DNA from: Paenibacillus sp. Soil766 | GTDB lineage: Bacteria > Bacillota > Bacilli > Paenibacillales > NBRC-103111 | NCBI RefSeq assembly: GCF_001428105.1 | Contig: NZ_LMSJ01000045.1 | Location: 176,318 to 240,317 of the forward strand | Direction: 5' to 3' | Length of the DNA: 64,000 nt | Shown: in pieces, positions 9,672-18,152 of the stretch | How positions within the stretch are numbered: position 1 is the first letter of the stretch | Layout: each line of letters begins with the position of its first letter | Program-made: the position numbers and the translations under genes | The notes under the pieces: model-generated | What the model saw: only the letters and a program-made list of their open reading frames with translations | Database searches by the model: none | What the model was told of the DNA's origin: nothing

Positions 9672-12600
9672 ATGCGTCCAATTCAGTTACAAATGTCTGG
9701 ATTGCAAAGCTATCGAGAGCTGCAAACGATTGATTTTAGCCAACTCGTAGATGCAGGTGTGTTTGGTATATTTGGTCCAACGGGCAGCGGGAAATCGTCG
9801 ATCTTAGATGCGATAACACTATCCCTCTATGGCAAAGTAGAAAGGGCAAGCGGTGGCACGCAAGCGATTATGAATCATGCAGAACAAACGCTGTTCGTTT
9901 CTTTTACATTCGAACTGACTAACGCATCGAGCACAGCGCGCTACCGAGTCGAGCGGCAGTTCAAGCGCGGTGCTGAAATGTCCATCAATGGAACGATTTC
10001 ACGTCTATTACATATACGCGATAACGAAACTATTGTGTTGGCGGATAAGGCAGGCGAAGTCAATCTCCAGGTCCAGAACATTCTCGGCCTGTCGATGCAG
10101 GATTTTACAAGAGCAGTCGTACTCCCGCAAGGGAAGTTTGCTGAGTTTCTGACTTTGACAGGTAAAGATCGTAGGCAAATGCTGCAAAGGCTTTTCCATC
10201 TTGAAACTTATGGAGATCAATTAAGTGCAAAGGTCAGCTCTAAAGTAAAGGAAACGGAGAGTAGTGTTAAGCAGCTTGCTGCCGAGCAGATGGGCTTGGG
10301 TGATGCGACCGCAACTGCTTTGGAGGAGGCGAATAGAAGACTTCTTGAAACGGAACAAGAAGCTGTTCGAAGTCGACTTCATTTGGAGCAGCAAGAGAAG
10401 GCATACGAAGAAAACAAACAAGTCTATCAATGGATAAAGGAATCGGAAGGTCTTGAACATGAGCAGCGGAAGCATCATGAACAGGAAGGGTTTATTGCAG
10501 AAAAAGAACAGATCCTGAAGCTGGCCGAACAAGCCGACCGGGTGATTCCGTTCTTGGATCAGCATCGATTAGCTGTTAAAGATGTGTCGTCAAGTCAAGA
10601 ACTTCTTGAAACGGCAAGGTTATCCTTGGCGAACTGGGAAACTGATTTTCAGCAAGCAATGCTTGCTTTTGACAAAGCAGGGCAGGATTTAGTCGAGCAG
10701 GAAGGGCCCTTATTGCTGCGTCTAGATCAATTGGAACAAGCACTTGTGATTGGGCAGGAGCTTGAACAAGTGCAGTCGCAAATTCAAACGGCACAAACAC
10801 AAGAAGCTGAAGTGAAAACAGCATTATTGCGTATACAAGCGGACATGTCTAAAGCGAATGAAACGAAACAAAAAGCGGTGGCCAAACAAACAGAACTGAA
10901 AGCTCAATTAAAACTAGTGGAGATGGATGCTGCGAAGCGGCAACAGCTGCAACATGCTGTACAGGAGAAAAAAGAAATACTTCTGCTTCAGTCTCAAGAG
11001 CTAGAAGCCCAACGAATTAAAGCTGATAAAGTGAATGCTTGTAAGACTGTGGAGCAGTCGAGAAATTTGATTTTGGCTAAACAGAGAGAGTTGTATTCCC
11101 GTCTTATTGGTTGGTTTGAAGCTAGTGCATCGAGTGAATGGCAATTAACGAAGCAGCAAAGCTTGCTTACAGATTTCTTGGCAGGCCTGCAAGGGTGGTT
11201 GGAGGAGCAAAGAAAGCAATTGAAGCATCAAGAACGTCATGCTTTGGCTGCTTTGTTGGCTGCAGAATTGGAAACAGGTGAATCATGTCCCGTGTGTGGT
11301 TCCTTAGAGCATCCTGCCCTGCATAAGGACAGTAAGAACGCAATGGATCTAGACGAGACAATAGTTTCTGAAAGCTTACTGCATCAAATCGAGCGTTTCC
11401 TGCAGCAAGCGAAAGAACGTCAATATCAAGGATTGCAGCTGATTCGAAGAGTGGCGGATCAATACAAGCAAGCAGCAGGACTGAGTTTCCCAGATGAAGT
11501 AATAAGTAAGCAGCAGGTTGAAGAGGCTGGACATCATCTAGCGCTGCATGAGGCTGCCGCAGGCCAAGAAATAGGTATTCAGGCAATTTCACCTAGCTCG
11601 CCTGTGTTCATGAGCTTGGAGGATTGGCAAAAGGCATGGGAGCGTGTGAATTCAGCTTCGCAAGCAGTTGTTTCTCAAGTGGAAGAATCTGAGAAGGATT
11701 ATGAGGATTTACTTAAAGAGCATGTTCAATTGACACAACAAGATCTAGTCTTAGGGGCACAAGCGCAAGCGGCTGCTAGTTTGGTTGTAGAAGCTGAAGC
11801 TAGATTGAACAGCCTATCGGCTGCCATTCAAGATCAGGTTCGCCAGTGGCAAGAGCGATTCGTAGAGCTGATCTGGGATGTTGTTGAAGAGCAACTCCAA
11901 CAATTTCTTGATAATGAGCGGATCGCCGATGAGCTTCGTGGACGCATTGAGAAAAGCATTCCATTCCTCGAGGAGCTTCTCGTCAATATCGAGAAGATGC
12001 AGGTTGCTGCGCAGGAGCAAGATCGTACGGCCTTGCAGCTCCATGAGCGACTGCAAGGGCTCGCGCTGCTCGCCGCCGATAAGTCGCGGCAGCTCGCGCT
12101 GCGCGCGCCTAGCGCGGCGGTGCCGCAGCTCATCGCGGAGGCGACATCCGCGCTAGCACAGCTGCGCCAGCTCGCGCAGATGACCAAGCTCGCGCACGCT
12201 GCTGCGCAGCGCGAGCAGTCCCTGGCGGCGCAGCGCTACAGCGCCGCCGCCGAAGCCGCTGCCGCCGCCGCGCGGCAGCTGGCGCAAACCGAGCGCGCGT
12301 TGGCCAGCGCGCTCGAGAAAGGCGGCTTCGCCTCGCGCGAAGCTGCAGAGGCAGCGGCGCTGGCGCCTGAGCAGCGCCGCCAATGGGCGCATCTCGCGGC
12401 GGAGCACCGCGAGCGCGAGCAGGCGCTGCGCGCCCAGCTGGCGCAGCTGGCAGCGAAGCTGCAGGGCCGCGTGCTGAGCGCGGCCGAGTGGGCGCAGTCG
12501 CAGGCGCAGCTGAGCGACGCGAAGGCTGGCGCCGAGGCCGCGCTGGAGGCGCGGGCCAAGGCTGCGCAGGGCGCCAGCGAGCTTGCTGCGCGGCACTTGC

Positions 12601-13154
12601 GCTGGTGCGAGCTCGAAGCGCAGCGTGCGGAGCAGGCGACGCTGCTGGAACGACTTGGCAAGCTGCAAGCCGTGCTGAAGGCCAATGCCTTCGTCGAGTA
12701 CTTGGCCGAGGAGCAGTTAATGCAAGTAAGTCGCGCGGCATCCGAGCGACTTGGTGAGTTGACGCGTCGACGTTATGGGATTGAAGTCGACTCTGGCGGT
12801 GGTTTCGTCATTCGGGACGATGCGAATGGCGGGGTGAAGCGACCAGTTGGCACGCTATCTGGCGGGGAAACCTTCCTTACCTCGTTAGCATTAGCGTTAG
12901 CCTTGTCCGCTCAGATTCAGTTGAAAGGCGAATATCCGTTAGAGTTTTTCTTCCTCGATGAAGGTTTCGGCACACTGGACCAGGAGTTGCTGGATATGGT
13001 CATTGGTGCGCTAGAAAAGCTTCATACAGATCGACTAGCTGTTGGTGTCATCTCTCACGTTCCCGAGCTTCGGGCTCGACTCGTACGCAAATTAATTGTT
13101 CAACCCGCAGAGCCATCTGGTCGCGGGAGTCGTATTTCACTTGAAGAACTTTAA
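9672..13154 (+). CDS. sbcC: Exonuclease subunit SbcC (Rad50-type ATPase)
   Basis: SbcC is the SMC-like ATPase partner of SbcD. I start it at ATG 9672, where AAAGGAGG (9656-9663) is correctly spaced; an in-frame ATG at 9630 has no such site. The 1160-residue protein has an N-terminal Walker A GPTGSGKSS, long coiled coils, a central zinc hook CPVC (C539, C542), and a C-terminal ABC signature LSGGETFLTS followed by Walker B FFFLDEGFGTLD. The distal coiled coil (about 12060-12680) is much richer in G+C and in Ala, Arg and Gln than the rest of the gene. One 60-base line (12241-12300) is 50/60 G+C, against 26/60 at 11641-11700. Confidence 0.95.
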   Translation: MRPIQLQMSGLQSYRELQTIDFSQLVDAGVFGIFGPTGSGKSSILDAITLSLYGKVERASGGTQAIMNHAEQTLFVSFTFELTNASSTARYRVERQFKRGAEMSINGTISRLLHIRDNETIVLADKAGEVNLQVQNILGLSMQDFTRAVVLPQGKFAEFLTLTGKDRRQMLQRLFHLETYGDQLSAKVSSKVKETESSVKQLAAEQMGLGDATATALEEANRRLLETEQEAVRSRLHLEQQEKAYEENKQVYQWIKESEGLEHEQRKHHEQEGFIAEKEQILKLAEQADRVIPFLDQHRLAVKDVSSSQELLETARLSLANWETDFQQAMLAFDKAGQDLVEQEGPLLLRLDQLEQALVIGQELEQVQSQIQTAQTQEAEVKTALLRIQADMSKANETKQKAVAKQTELKAQLKLVEMDAAKRQQLQHAVQEKKEILLLQSQELEAQRIKADKVNACKTVEQSRNLILAKQRELYSRLIGWFEASASSEWQLTKQQSLLTDFLAGLQGWLEEQRKQLKHQERHALAALLAAELETGESCPVCGSLEHPALHKDSKNAMDLDETIVSESLLHQIERFLQQAKERQYQGLQLIRRVADQYKQAAGLSFPDEVISKQQVEEAGHHLALHEAAAGQEIGIQAISPSSPVFMSLEDWQKAWERVNSASQAVVSQVEESEKDYEDLLKEHVQLTQQDLVLGAQAQAAASLVVEAEARLNSLSAAIQDQVRQWQERFVELIWDVVEEQLQQFLDNERIADELRGRIEKSIPFLEELLVNIEKMQVAAQEQDRTALQLHERLQGLALLAADKSRQLALRAPSAAVPQLIAEATSALAQLRQLAQMTKLAHAAAQREQSLAAQRYSAAAEAAAAAARQLAQTERALASALEKGGFASREAAEAAALAPEQRRQWAHLAAEHREREQALRAQLAQLAAKLQGRVLSAAEWAQSQAQLSDAKAGAEAALEARAKAAQGASELAARHLRWCELEAQRAEQATLLERLGKLQAVLKANAFVEYLAEEQLMQVSRAASERLGELTRRRYGIEVDSGGGFVIRDDANGGVKRPVGTLSGGETFLTSLALALALSAQIQLKGEYPLEFFFLDEGFGTLDQELLDMVIGALEKLHTDRLAVGVISHVPELRARLVRKLIVQPAEPSGRGSRISLEEL

Positions 13155-13222
13155 ATAGGTTATTGAAAGGTTAAGTAGTTAAGCGACTTCGTGAAGAAGT
13201 TTTCATCTATCCCCCCCATAGA

Positions 13223-13259
13223 GGTTAATGACTTACTACTGGTCATTAGCCTTTTTTTA
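13223..13259 (+). terminator. Rho-independent terminator after sbcC
   Basis: GGTTAATGAC (13223-13232) pairs with GGTCATTAGCC (13241-13251) allowing one G-T pair, and is followed by seven T. It closes the addBA-sbcDC unit. Confidence 0.8.
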
Positions 13260-13347
13260 TTTCCTGACTGCCCCTTAGGTAAAGGCATCAAGCCGAATCG
13301 TACAAGGTGGCATACACTGCACCAACTTGACGAAAAGGGGAATGTGC

Positions 13348-14451
13348 ATGGCAACATTTCATGAGGCTCTGAAGCATAAGAATCGTCTCTCGCCTGTATT
13401 ATTGAAAAGGGCAGAGGTTATGGGTGTAGGCGTTGGATACGCAGATCCCAAAAAACCAACCGCGGGAGCGAGTGTCATTGTGTACACCCATCAAAAAATC
13501 GTGCCATCGGGATTGAATAATCTGAAAAGCGTTGCCTCTAAATTAGGTTCGTCTGTTCCCGTGCGCTTTCTCTCAGCGGATTCGTTCAAAGCACATGTGT
13601 TAAAGGCTCCCAAACCCAAAGTGTACAAGGCAACTACTTTTCAAAGTAGGAATCGTCCAGTACCTGGCGGAGTGAGTATTGGCAAAACGAATCCTTTCTC
13701 CACGGGAACTGCAGGTTTAATTGTGATCAAGAATAATCAACTTTACATCCTAAGTAACAACCATGTGTTAATCAGAGATAATTCGGCAGCTTTCTCTGAA
13801 ACGGTACAACCTGGCCCAGCAGATGGTGGAGCCTCAAGGACAGATCGTGTTGGAAGAGCGTATCAATTTGTCCCCTTACGTCCTGGTGAAGTTAATTTTC
13901 AGGATTCGTCAATTGCCCTTCCGACTTCAAACAGCCTATTAAACCCAAGGTATTTACGCAGCTCGTCGGGCAACTTAATTACAGTGCCAGGTCATCTTTT
14001 AAGCTATCCTGTTGGTCTTCAAGTGTTTAAATCTGGTCGTACTTCAGGTGCTGTTAGAGGAACCGTGGAGTCTAATAATGTGGATGTGCGTGTTTCTTAT
14101 GGCGGCAGCTTAGGTACGCTGCTGTTTCGCAATCAGACTGTCATTGTAGGAAATTCAGGTCCAGTTTCACTTCCAGGTGATTCAGGCTCCGTCTGGCTCC
14201 GTTCTAGCGACCGCTTTGCAGTAGCACTCAATTTCGCAGGACCAGCGGATGGCTCTCGTTCTATTAGTAATCCGATTGGTGTAGTTATGTCATCTTATGG
14301 TGTGCGTACAGCTATTCCAGCTGCAGGTGGCACGTATAAGGCAGGTAAAGTGAAAGGAATCGCACCACGAGGTGACGCTTCTTATGTACAGCCACTGACG
14401 CAACAGCAACGGAAACGTACTAGAGCGATTTTGGTGAAATCACATAAGTAA
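13348..14451 (+). CDS. Trypsin-fold (S1-like) serine protease without signal peptide
   Basis: The 367-residue product looks like a chymotrypsin-fold protease: a candidate triad is His139 (in SNNHVL), Asp186 (in FQDSSIALP) and Ser279 (in PGDSGS). No signal peptide or membrane segment is seen, so it is predicted to be cytoplasmic or non-classically released. The start ATG 13348 is chosen because AGGGGA lies 7 nt upstream; TTG 13327 and ATG 13342 are possible but less well placed. It stands alone after the sbcC terminator and converges with the capA-like gene. The exact family is not certain; plant NAL1-like and bacterial uncharacterised trypsin-like proteins share this motif layout. The substrate is unknown. 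Confidence 0.7.
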   Translation: MATFHEALKHKNRLSPVLLKRAEVMGVGVGYADPKKPTAGASVIVYTHQKIVPSGLNNLKSVASKLGSSVPVRFLSADSFKAHVLKAPKPKVYKATTFQSRNRPVPGGVSIGKTNPFSTGTAGLIVIKNNQLYILSNNHVLIRDNSAAFSETVQPGPADGGASRTDRVGRAYQFVPLRPGEVNFQDSSIALPTSNSLLNPRYLRSSSGNLITVPGHLLSYPVGLQVFKSGRTSGAVRGTVESNNVDVRVSYGGSLGTLLFRNQTVIVGNSGPVSLPGDSGSVWLRSSDRFAVALNFAGPADGSRSISNPIGVVMSSYGVRTAIPAAGGTYKAGKVKGIAPRGDASYVQPLTQQQRKRTRAILVKSHK

Positions 14452-14602
14452 ATGGATGAATTGAGCTTCTGATAGCTAATTTTGTGCAAGCTGAATAAGC
14501 AATGGAATTACGATGAGGTTCCGCTTAAAACGAGATAATCAATATCCTTGTTTACAGCGTGAAAAACTTATGTAATTCCTTGTACATACTTCCAAATGAC
14601 AA

Positions 14603-15859
14603 TCACCTACTAGCAATCTCGATATCTGGCCGAACCGTCTGCCCCTCGAGCGTCACTCCATAAGAAATTGATTTCAAATAAGCCAATTGCTTATCTGCAT
14701 AGGCTGTGCCTTTTGGAACGATCTGATTTTTTTCAATGTAAAAAGGTTGAAACGACATTTCGATTTGCTCTTCATCGAGCTTCAAATGGAGTAGTCCCGT
14801 GTCCGCTTTGGGACCCGTTACGTAGTCAGGGAATAGGAAATTACCGATCGAGTACGCAATAGGCTTGCCTTTGTAATACTCAAATCCTTGCAGCACGTGC
14901 ACATGGCTCCCGATGATGGCATCTGCACCTGCATCTATCATTTGTTTGGCGAATTCGCGCTGCCAAGCCTCTGGGCGATTATTCATCTCTACCCCCCAAT
15001 GGAGATAGATGAGAACATAATCGGCACCCTCGCGTTCCCGAGCGATCGCCTCGAACACAGGCTTTCGATCATATGCCTGAGCAATACCAGGCTTGTTCTT
15101 GCCTGCAAACCAATCACCTGTTGGGATGAACCGCGAGAAAGCAAGGAATTTCACTGTTTTACCCTTCAGATTCACGCTCTTTGCTTGGTAAGCCTCTTGT
15201 ACATTCAGACCACCACCCACATAAAGCAGGCCAGCCTTATCTAAATGGGTAAGTGTGTCGAGAAAACCCTTCTGCAAGAAATCCATGGAATGATTATTGG
15301 CAACGGATACCATATCGAAACCAGCATTTTTCAGACCAGTAAGGGATTCAGGATTCGATTTGAAATTGTAGATCTGATTCGTATCCTTTTCGTTCTCCAG
15401 AGTTACTGCCGTTTCAAGATTGACGAAAGAGTAATCAGCTTGTTGGATTTCGGATTGAATATGTGAGAAGGGATAATCAGGGCCGTATCGATTAATCGCC
15501 TCTTTGACTGACCAATCGAACATCGCATCGCCAGCGTACAGAATATGCAAGGGTTCCAGCTTTTCTTGATTGCTTGGCGCTGGTTGTACATATACGACAT
15601 TTGATGTAATGTCACCACTGATGGTGCTTAAATCAGATAGAGGTTTAGAACTAATCGCTTCATATGATCCTGTCACCTTCTCTGTGGGTAAAGACTCCGA
15701 AAAGCGTTGGTTGTTTAAATCCTGCGTAACCACAGTTGAACTTGATTCAATTGGAATAGATTTCATTCCATTGGACAAGGGGTTGAGGGAGGCTTCACAC
15801 CCAATAAATAGCGAACTCATACTAACGGCCAACAGGATAGCTGCCCCTTTATTTTTCAT
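14603..15859 (-). CDS. CapA/PgsA-family lipoprotein (poly-gamma-glutamate-synthesis-like)
   Basis: The protein (418 residues from ATG 15859) begins with a lipoprotein signal ending in the lipobox LFIGC, so it is probably anchored outside the membrane. The rest is a PGA_cap metallophosphatase-like domain with motifs YAGDAMFDWS, FVNLETAV, VANNHSMDF, YLHWGVE and GSHVHVLQG, then SIGNFLF. CapA proteins take part in poly-gamma-glutamate export or anchoring, but no capB or capC lies nearby, so a polyglutamate role is not supported here. A TTG three codons upstream (15868) is too close to the AAAGGG site. It is divergent from the GH26-like gene. Confidence 0.85.
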   Translation of the reverse strand: MKNKGAAILLAVSMSSLFIGCEASLNPLSNGMKSIPIESSSTVVTQDLNNQRFSESLPTEKVTGSYEAISSKPLSDLSTISGDITSNVVYVQPAPSNQEKLEPLHILYAGDAMFDWSVKEAINRYGPDYPFSHIQSEIQQADYSFVNLETAVTLENEKDTNQIYNFKSNPESLTGLKNAGFDMVSVANNHSMDFLQKGFLDTLTHLDKAGLLYVGGGLNVQEAYQAKSVNLKGKTVKFLAFSRFIPTGDWFAGKNKPGIAQAYDRKPVFEAIAREREGADYVLIYLHWGVEMNNRPEAWQREFAKQMIDAGADAIIGSHVHVLQGFEYYKGKPIAYSIGNFLFPDYVTGPKADTGLLHLKLDEEQIEMSFQPFYIEKNQIVPKGTAYADKQLAYLKSISYGVTLEGQTVRPDIEIASR

Positions 15860-16080
15860 GCCAAGCAAACCCTTTCACACTCATTTTTTCTATATTTTAA
15901 CAATGGCTAATTGCAAAAGGGATCGAACCGTCGTGTTGAAATCATAAAATTTGAGTCAATTCTGTCTGATATGTAGGGGGATTATGTAATTTTTTTGAGT
16001 ATTTTGCTACTTTCCGCGTCTCATAACGTATCAAGTAGAAGCGATTAATCTAGAACAACATGAAAGGGAGTCTGTATCAT

Positions 16081-18024
16081 TTGAAAATGAATAAAAGATT
16101 AGGAATTCTATCACTGGCTGTTGGTATTCTTACAGCTGGTTTGGCGGGGTCTCCTGCACCAGCACGTGCGGATGTCATATGGGATCACTGGAAACAAGCA
16201 GATTCGTTTCAAGCATCTGGAAATTCCAAAGCTGCCGTACCCCATTGGATATATCTGGCTGACTACTATGCGAGTGCAGGGGACTGGGAGAATGCGGCTC
16301 TTTTCAGTGGCAAATTAGACAAGTATTTTGATGATATCGGTGATTATGATCAAGCGATTCGTTATTATGAGCAGGAAAATCAATATTGGGTGAATGCAGG
16401 CAAGGATTGGGGCGCAGTTAAATTGCAGCGTGCTGATCAAATTCGGACAACTGTTGAGTTGTATCGGGAAGAAAATACCGAGAGCATTGTTCAGGAGCGT
16501 TCGCAATCAGTCAACTCGCGTTTGGCTAAGTTTGAACCTGCATACGGGACATATTTAGGCATGTATTCCGAGCAGGATCCTAAAGTCGGTAATACATTTA
16601 CCAAGATGCAATCCGTCTACGGCAAAAAGCATGCGATTTACTTAGCTTATGCGCACTGGGGACAAGGTTTTCCATCTACCTATGCGAAGCGCGCCAAAGA
16701 CGCTGGCGGTGCCTTGCAAATCGCTTGGGAGCCAGATGATGGACTAGATCCAGTTACGGATGGAGCTTATTTACGGAGCTGGGCGAAAGAAGCGAAAGCT
16801 GCTGGAATTCCAATCTTTTTACGATTTGCAGGGGAAATGAATGGCGCTTGGGTGAAATGGCATGGGAATCCTGCGCAATATATTGCGAAGTTTAGAATGC
16901 TTCATGATGTGTTTGCGACAGACGCGCCTAACGTGGCTATGGTGTGGAGCCCGGGAGATGTACCGGCGAATGATATCGATCCTTACTATCCAGGTGATGC
17001 GTATGTGGACTGGGTTGGAGTCAGCTTATACATTGAGCCTTACGAAAATGGAGATCCTTCACTTCCTTCCATGCTTGCGACAAGCAACGTAGAAAGACTT
17101 ACAAGATTGTACAACACCTATGCGGATCGGAAACCTTTGATGCTGAGTGAGACAGGTGTTCCGCATTATTCGCATTCGGCTGACGAAGATTACACGGAAT
17201 GGGCGAAGTTAAATCTGCAACGTTTGTATGAAATTATGCCTTACAAATATCCGAGATTGAAGGCAATTACGTATTTTAATGTGGATCAGCAAATGAATAA
17301 TGCGAAGAACGATTACTCGTTATCTACTTCTTCTGATATTCAAAGTTATTACAGTAAGCTGATTGCTAATCCCTATCTTCTTTCTGAAGTGAAGGATGCA
17401 GCAAAACCAGCGGACCGTGTAGGTTATGTGCCCATAAATGCCGACCATCAAGCATTTACGAAGCAAACGAGGATTATTCCTTTTATCAAAATACCTGAGG
17501 TATACATCGGTAAAGTGGAGTATCTCCTAAATGGTACAGTTATTGCTACCCAATCGAGTTTGCCGTACGGGCTAGATCTCAAAGCTGGCGAGGTGCCAGA
17601 AGGCTCCGTTTTGCAGCTCCGTATCTTCAATGAATCCGGTCAACAAGTGGCATTTCGTACGTTTGGCATTTCATCACAAGTTTCAGTGAATATCAATGGT
17701 ACTGTACAGCAATTTGAACAAGCTCCTGTGATTGTCAATGGCTCGACCTTTACGCCACTTCGTGCCATTTTTGAAGCTATGGGAGCCAAAGTGGACTATG
17801 AAGCTTCAACACGATCAGTTACGGCGACCAAAGGCAGTACAACCGTGAAGCTGACACTTGATCAACGAACAGTCTATGTAAATGGCAAGCCGATGGAGTT
17901 GGAAGAACCAGCCAGACTCGTAAATGGCTACACACTTGCACCTGCTAGGTTCGTAGGTGAAACCTTTGGTGGTATTGTCAATTGGGATGGAGCATCTAGA
18001 ACGGTGTCCATTACCACCAAATAA
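16081..18024 (+). CDS. Secreted GH26-like glycoside hydrolase with C-terminal stalk (copper amine oxidase N-like) domain
   Basis: The 647-residue protein has a signal peptide with probable cleavage after PARA near residue 30, then a helical N-terminal region, and a GH26-type barrel. The candidate acid/base is Glu252 in RFAGEMNG and the candidate nucleophile Glu357 in LSETG, 105 residues apart as in beta-mannanases of GH26. After a linker comes a C-terminal copper-amine-oxidase-N1 domain, the stalk domain common in Paenibacillus secreted proteins. I prefer TTG 16081, 10 nt after AAAGGGAG; the ATG at 16060 lies upstream of that site. The natural substrate (mannan or another beta-glycan) cannot be told from sequence. 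Confidence 0.82.
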   Translation: MKMNKRLGILSLAVGILTAGLAGSPAPARADVIWDHWKQADSFQASGNSKAAVPHWIYLADYYASAGDWENAALFSGKLDKYFDDIGDYDQAIRYYEQENQYWVNAGKDWGAVKLQRADQIRTTVELYREENTESIVQERSQSVNSRLAKFEPAYGTYLGMYSEQDPKVGNTFTKMQSVYGKKHAIYLAYAHWGQGFPSTYAKRAKDAGGALQIAWEPDDGLDPVTDGAYLRSWAKEAKAAGIPIFLRFAGEMNGAWVKWHGNPAQYIAKFRMLHDVFATDAPNVAMVWSPGDVPANDIDPYYPGDAYVDWVGVSLYIEPYENGDPSLPSMLATSNVERLTRLYNTYADRKPLMLSETGVPHYSHSADEDYTEWAKLNLQRLYEIMPYKYPRLKAITYFNVDQQMNNAKNDYSLSTSSDIQSYYSKLIANPYLLSEVKDAAKPADRVGYVPINADHQAFTKQTRIIPFIKIPEVYIGKVEYLLNGTVIATQSSLPYGLDLKAGEVPEGSVLQLRIFNESGQQVAFRTFGISSQVSVNINGTVQQFEQAPVIVNGSTFTPLRAIFEAMGAKVDYEASTRSVTATKGSTTVKLTLDQRTVYVNGKPMELEEPARLVNGYTLAPARFVGETFGGIVNWDGASRTVSITTK

Positions 18025-18027
18025 AGC

Positions 18028-18081
18028 AAAAAAGCTGTTTCAATTTCTGACAACACGTCAGATCTTGAACAGCTTTTTGTT
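18028..18081 (+). terminator. Terminator after the GH26-like gene
   Basis: A long hairpin has arms beginning AAAAAGCTGTT (18028-18038) and ending AACAGCTTTTT (about 18068-18078), with an inner TCTGA/TCAGA stem, followed by a T-rich tail. Confidence 0.8.
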
Positions 18082-18152
18082 TGTTAAAATATAGAATTAA
18101 TATGTTTCACATAAGGACGGTGTAACCGTTAATTTTGGCTCTTTTAACGAGT

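Noticed and set aside
12130-12757. Several long open frames on both strands inside sbcC (up to 203 codons)
   Set aside because: High G+C removes stop codons in all frames. Only the sbcC frame has family motifs on both sides and a continuous coiled coil.
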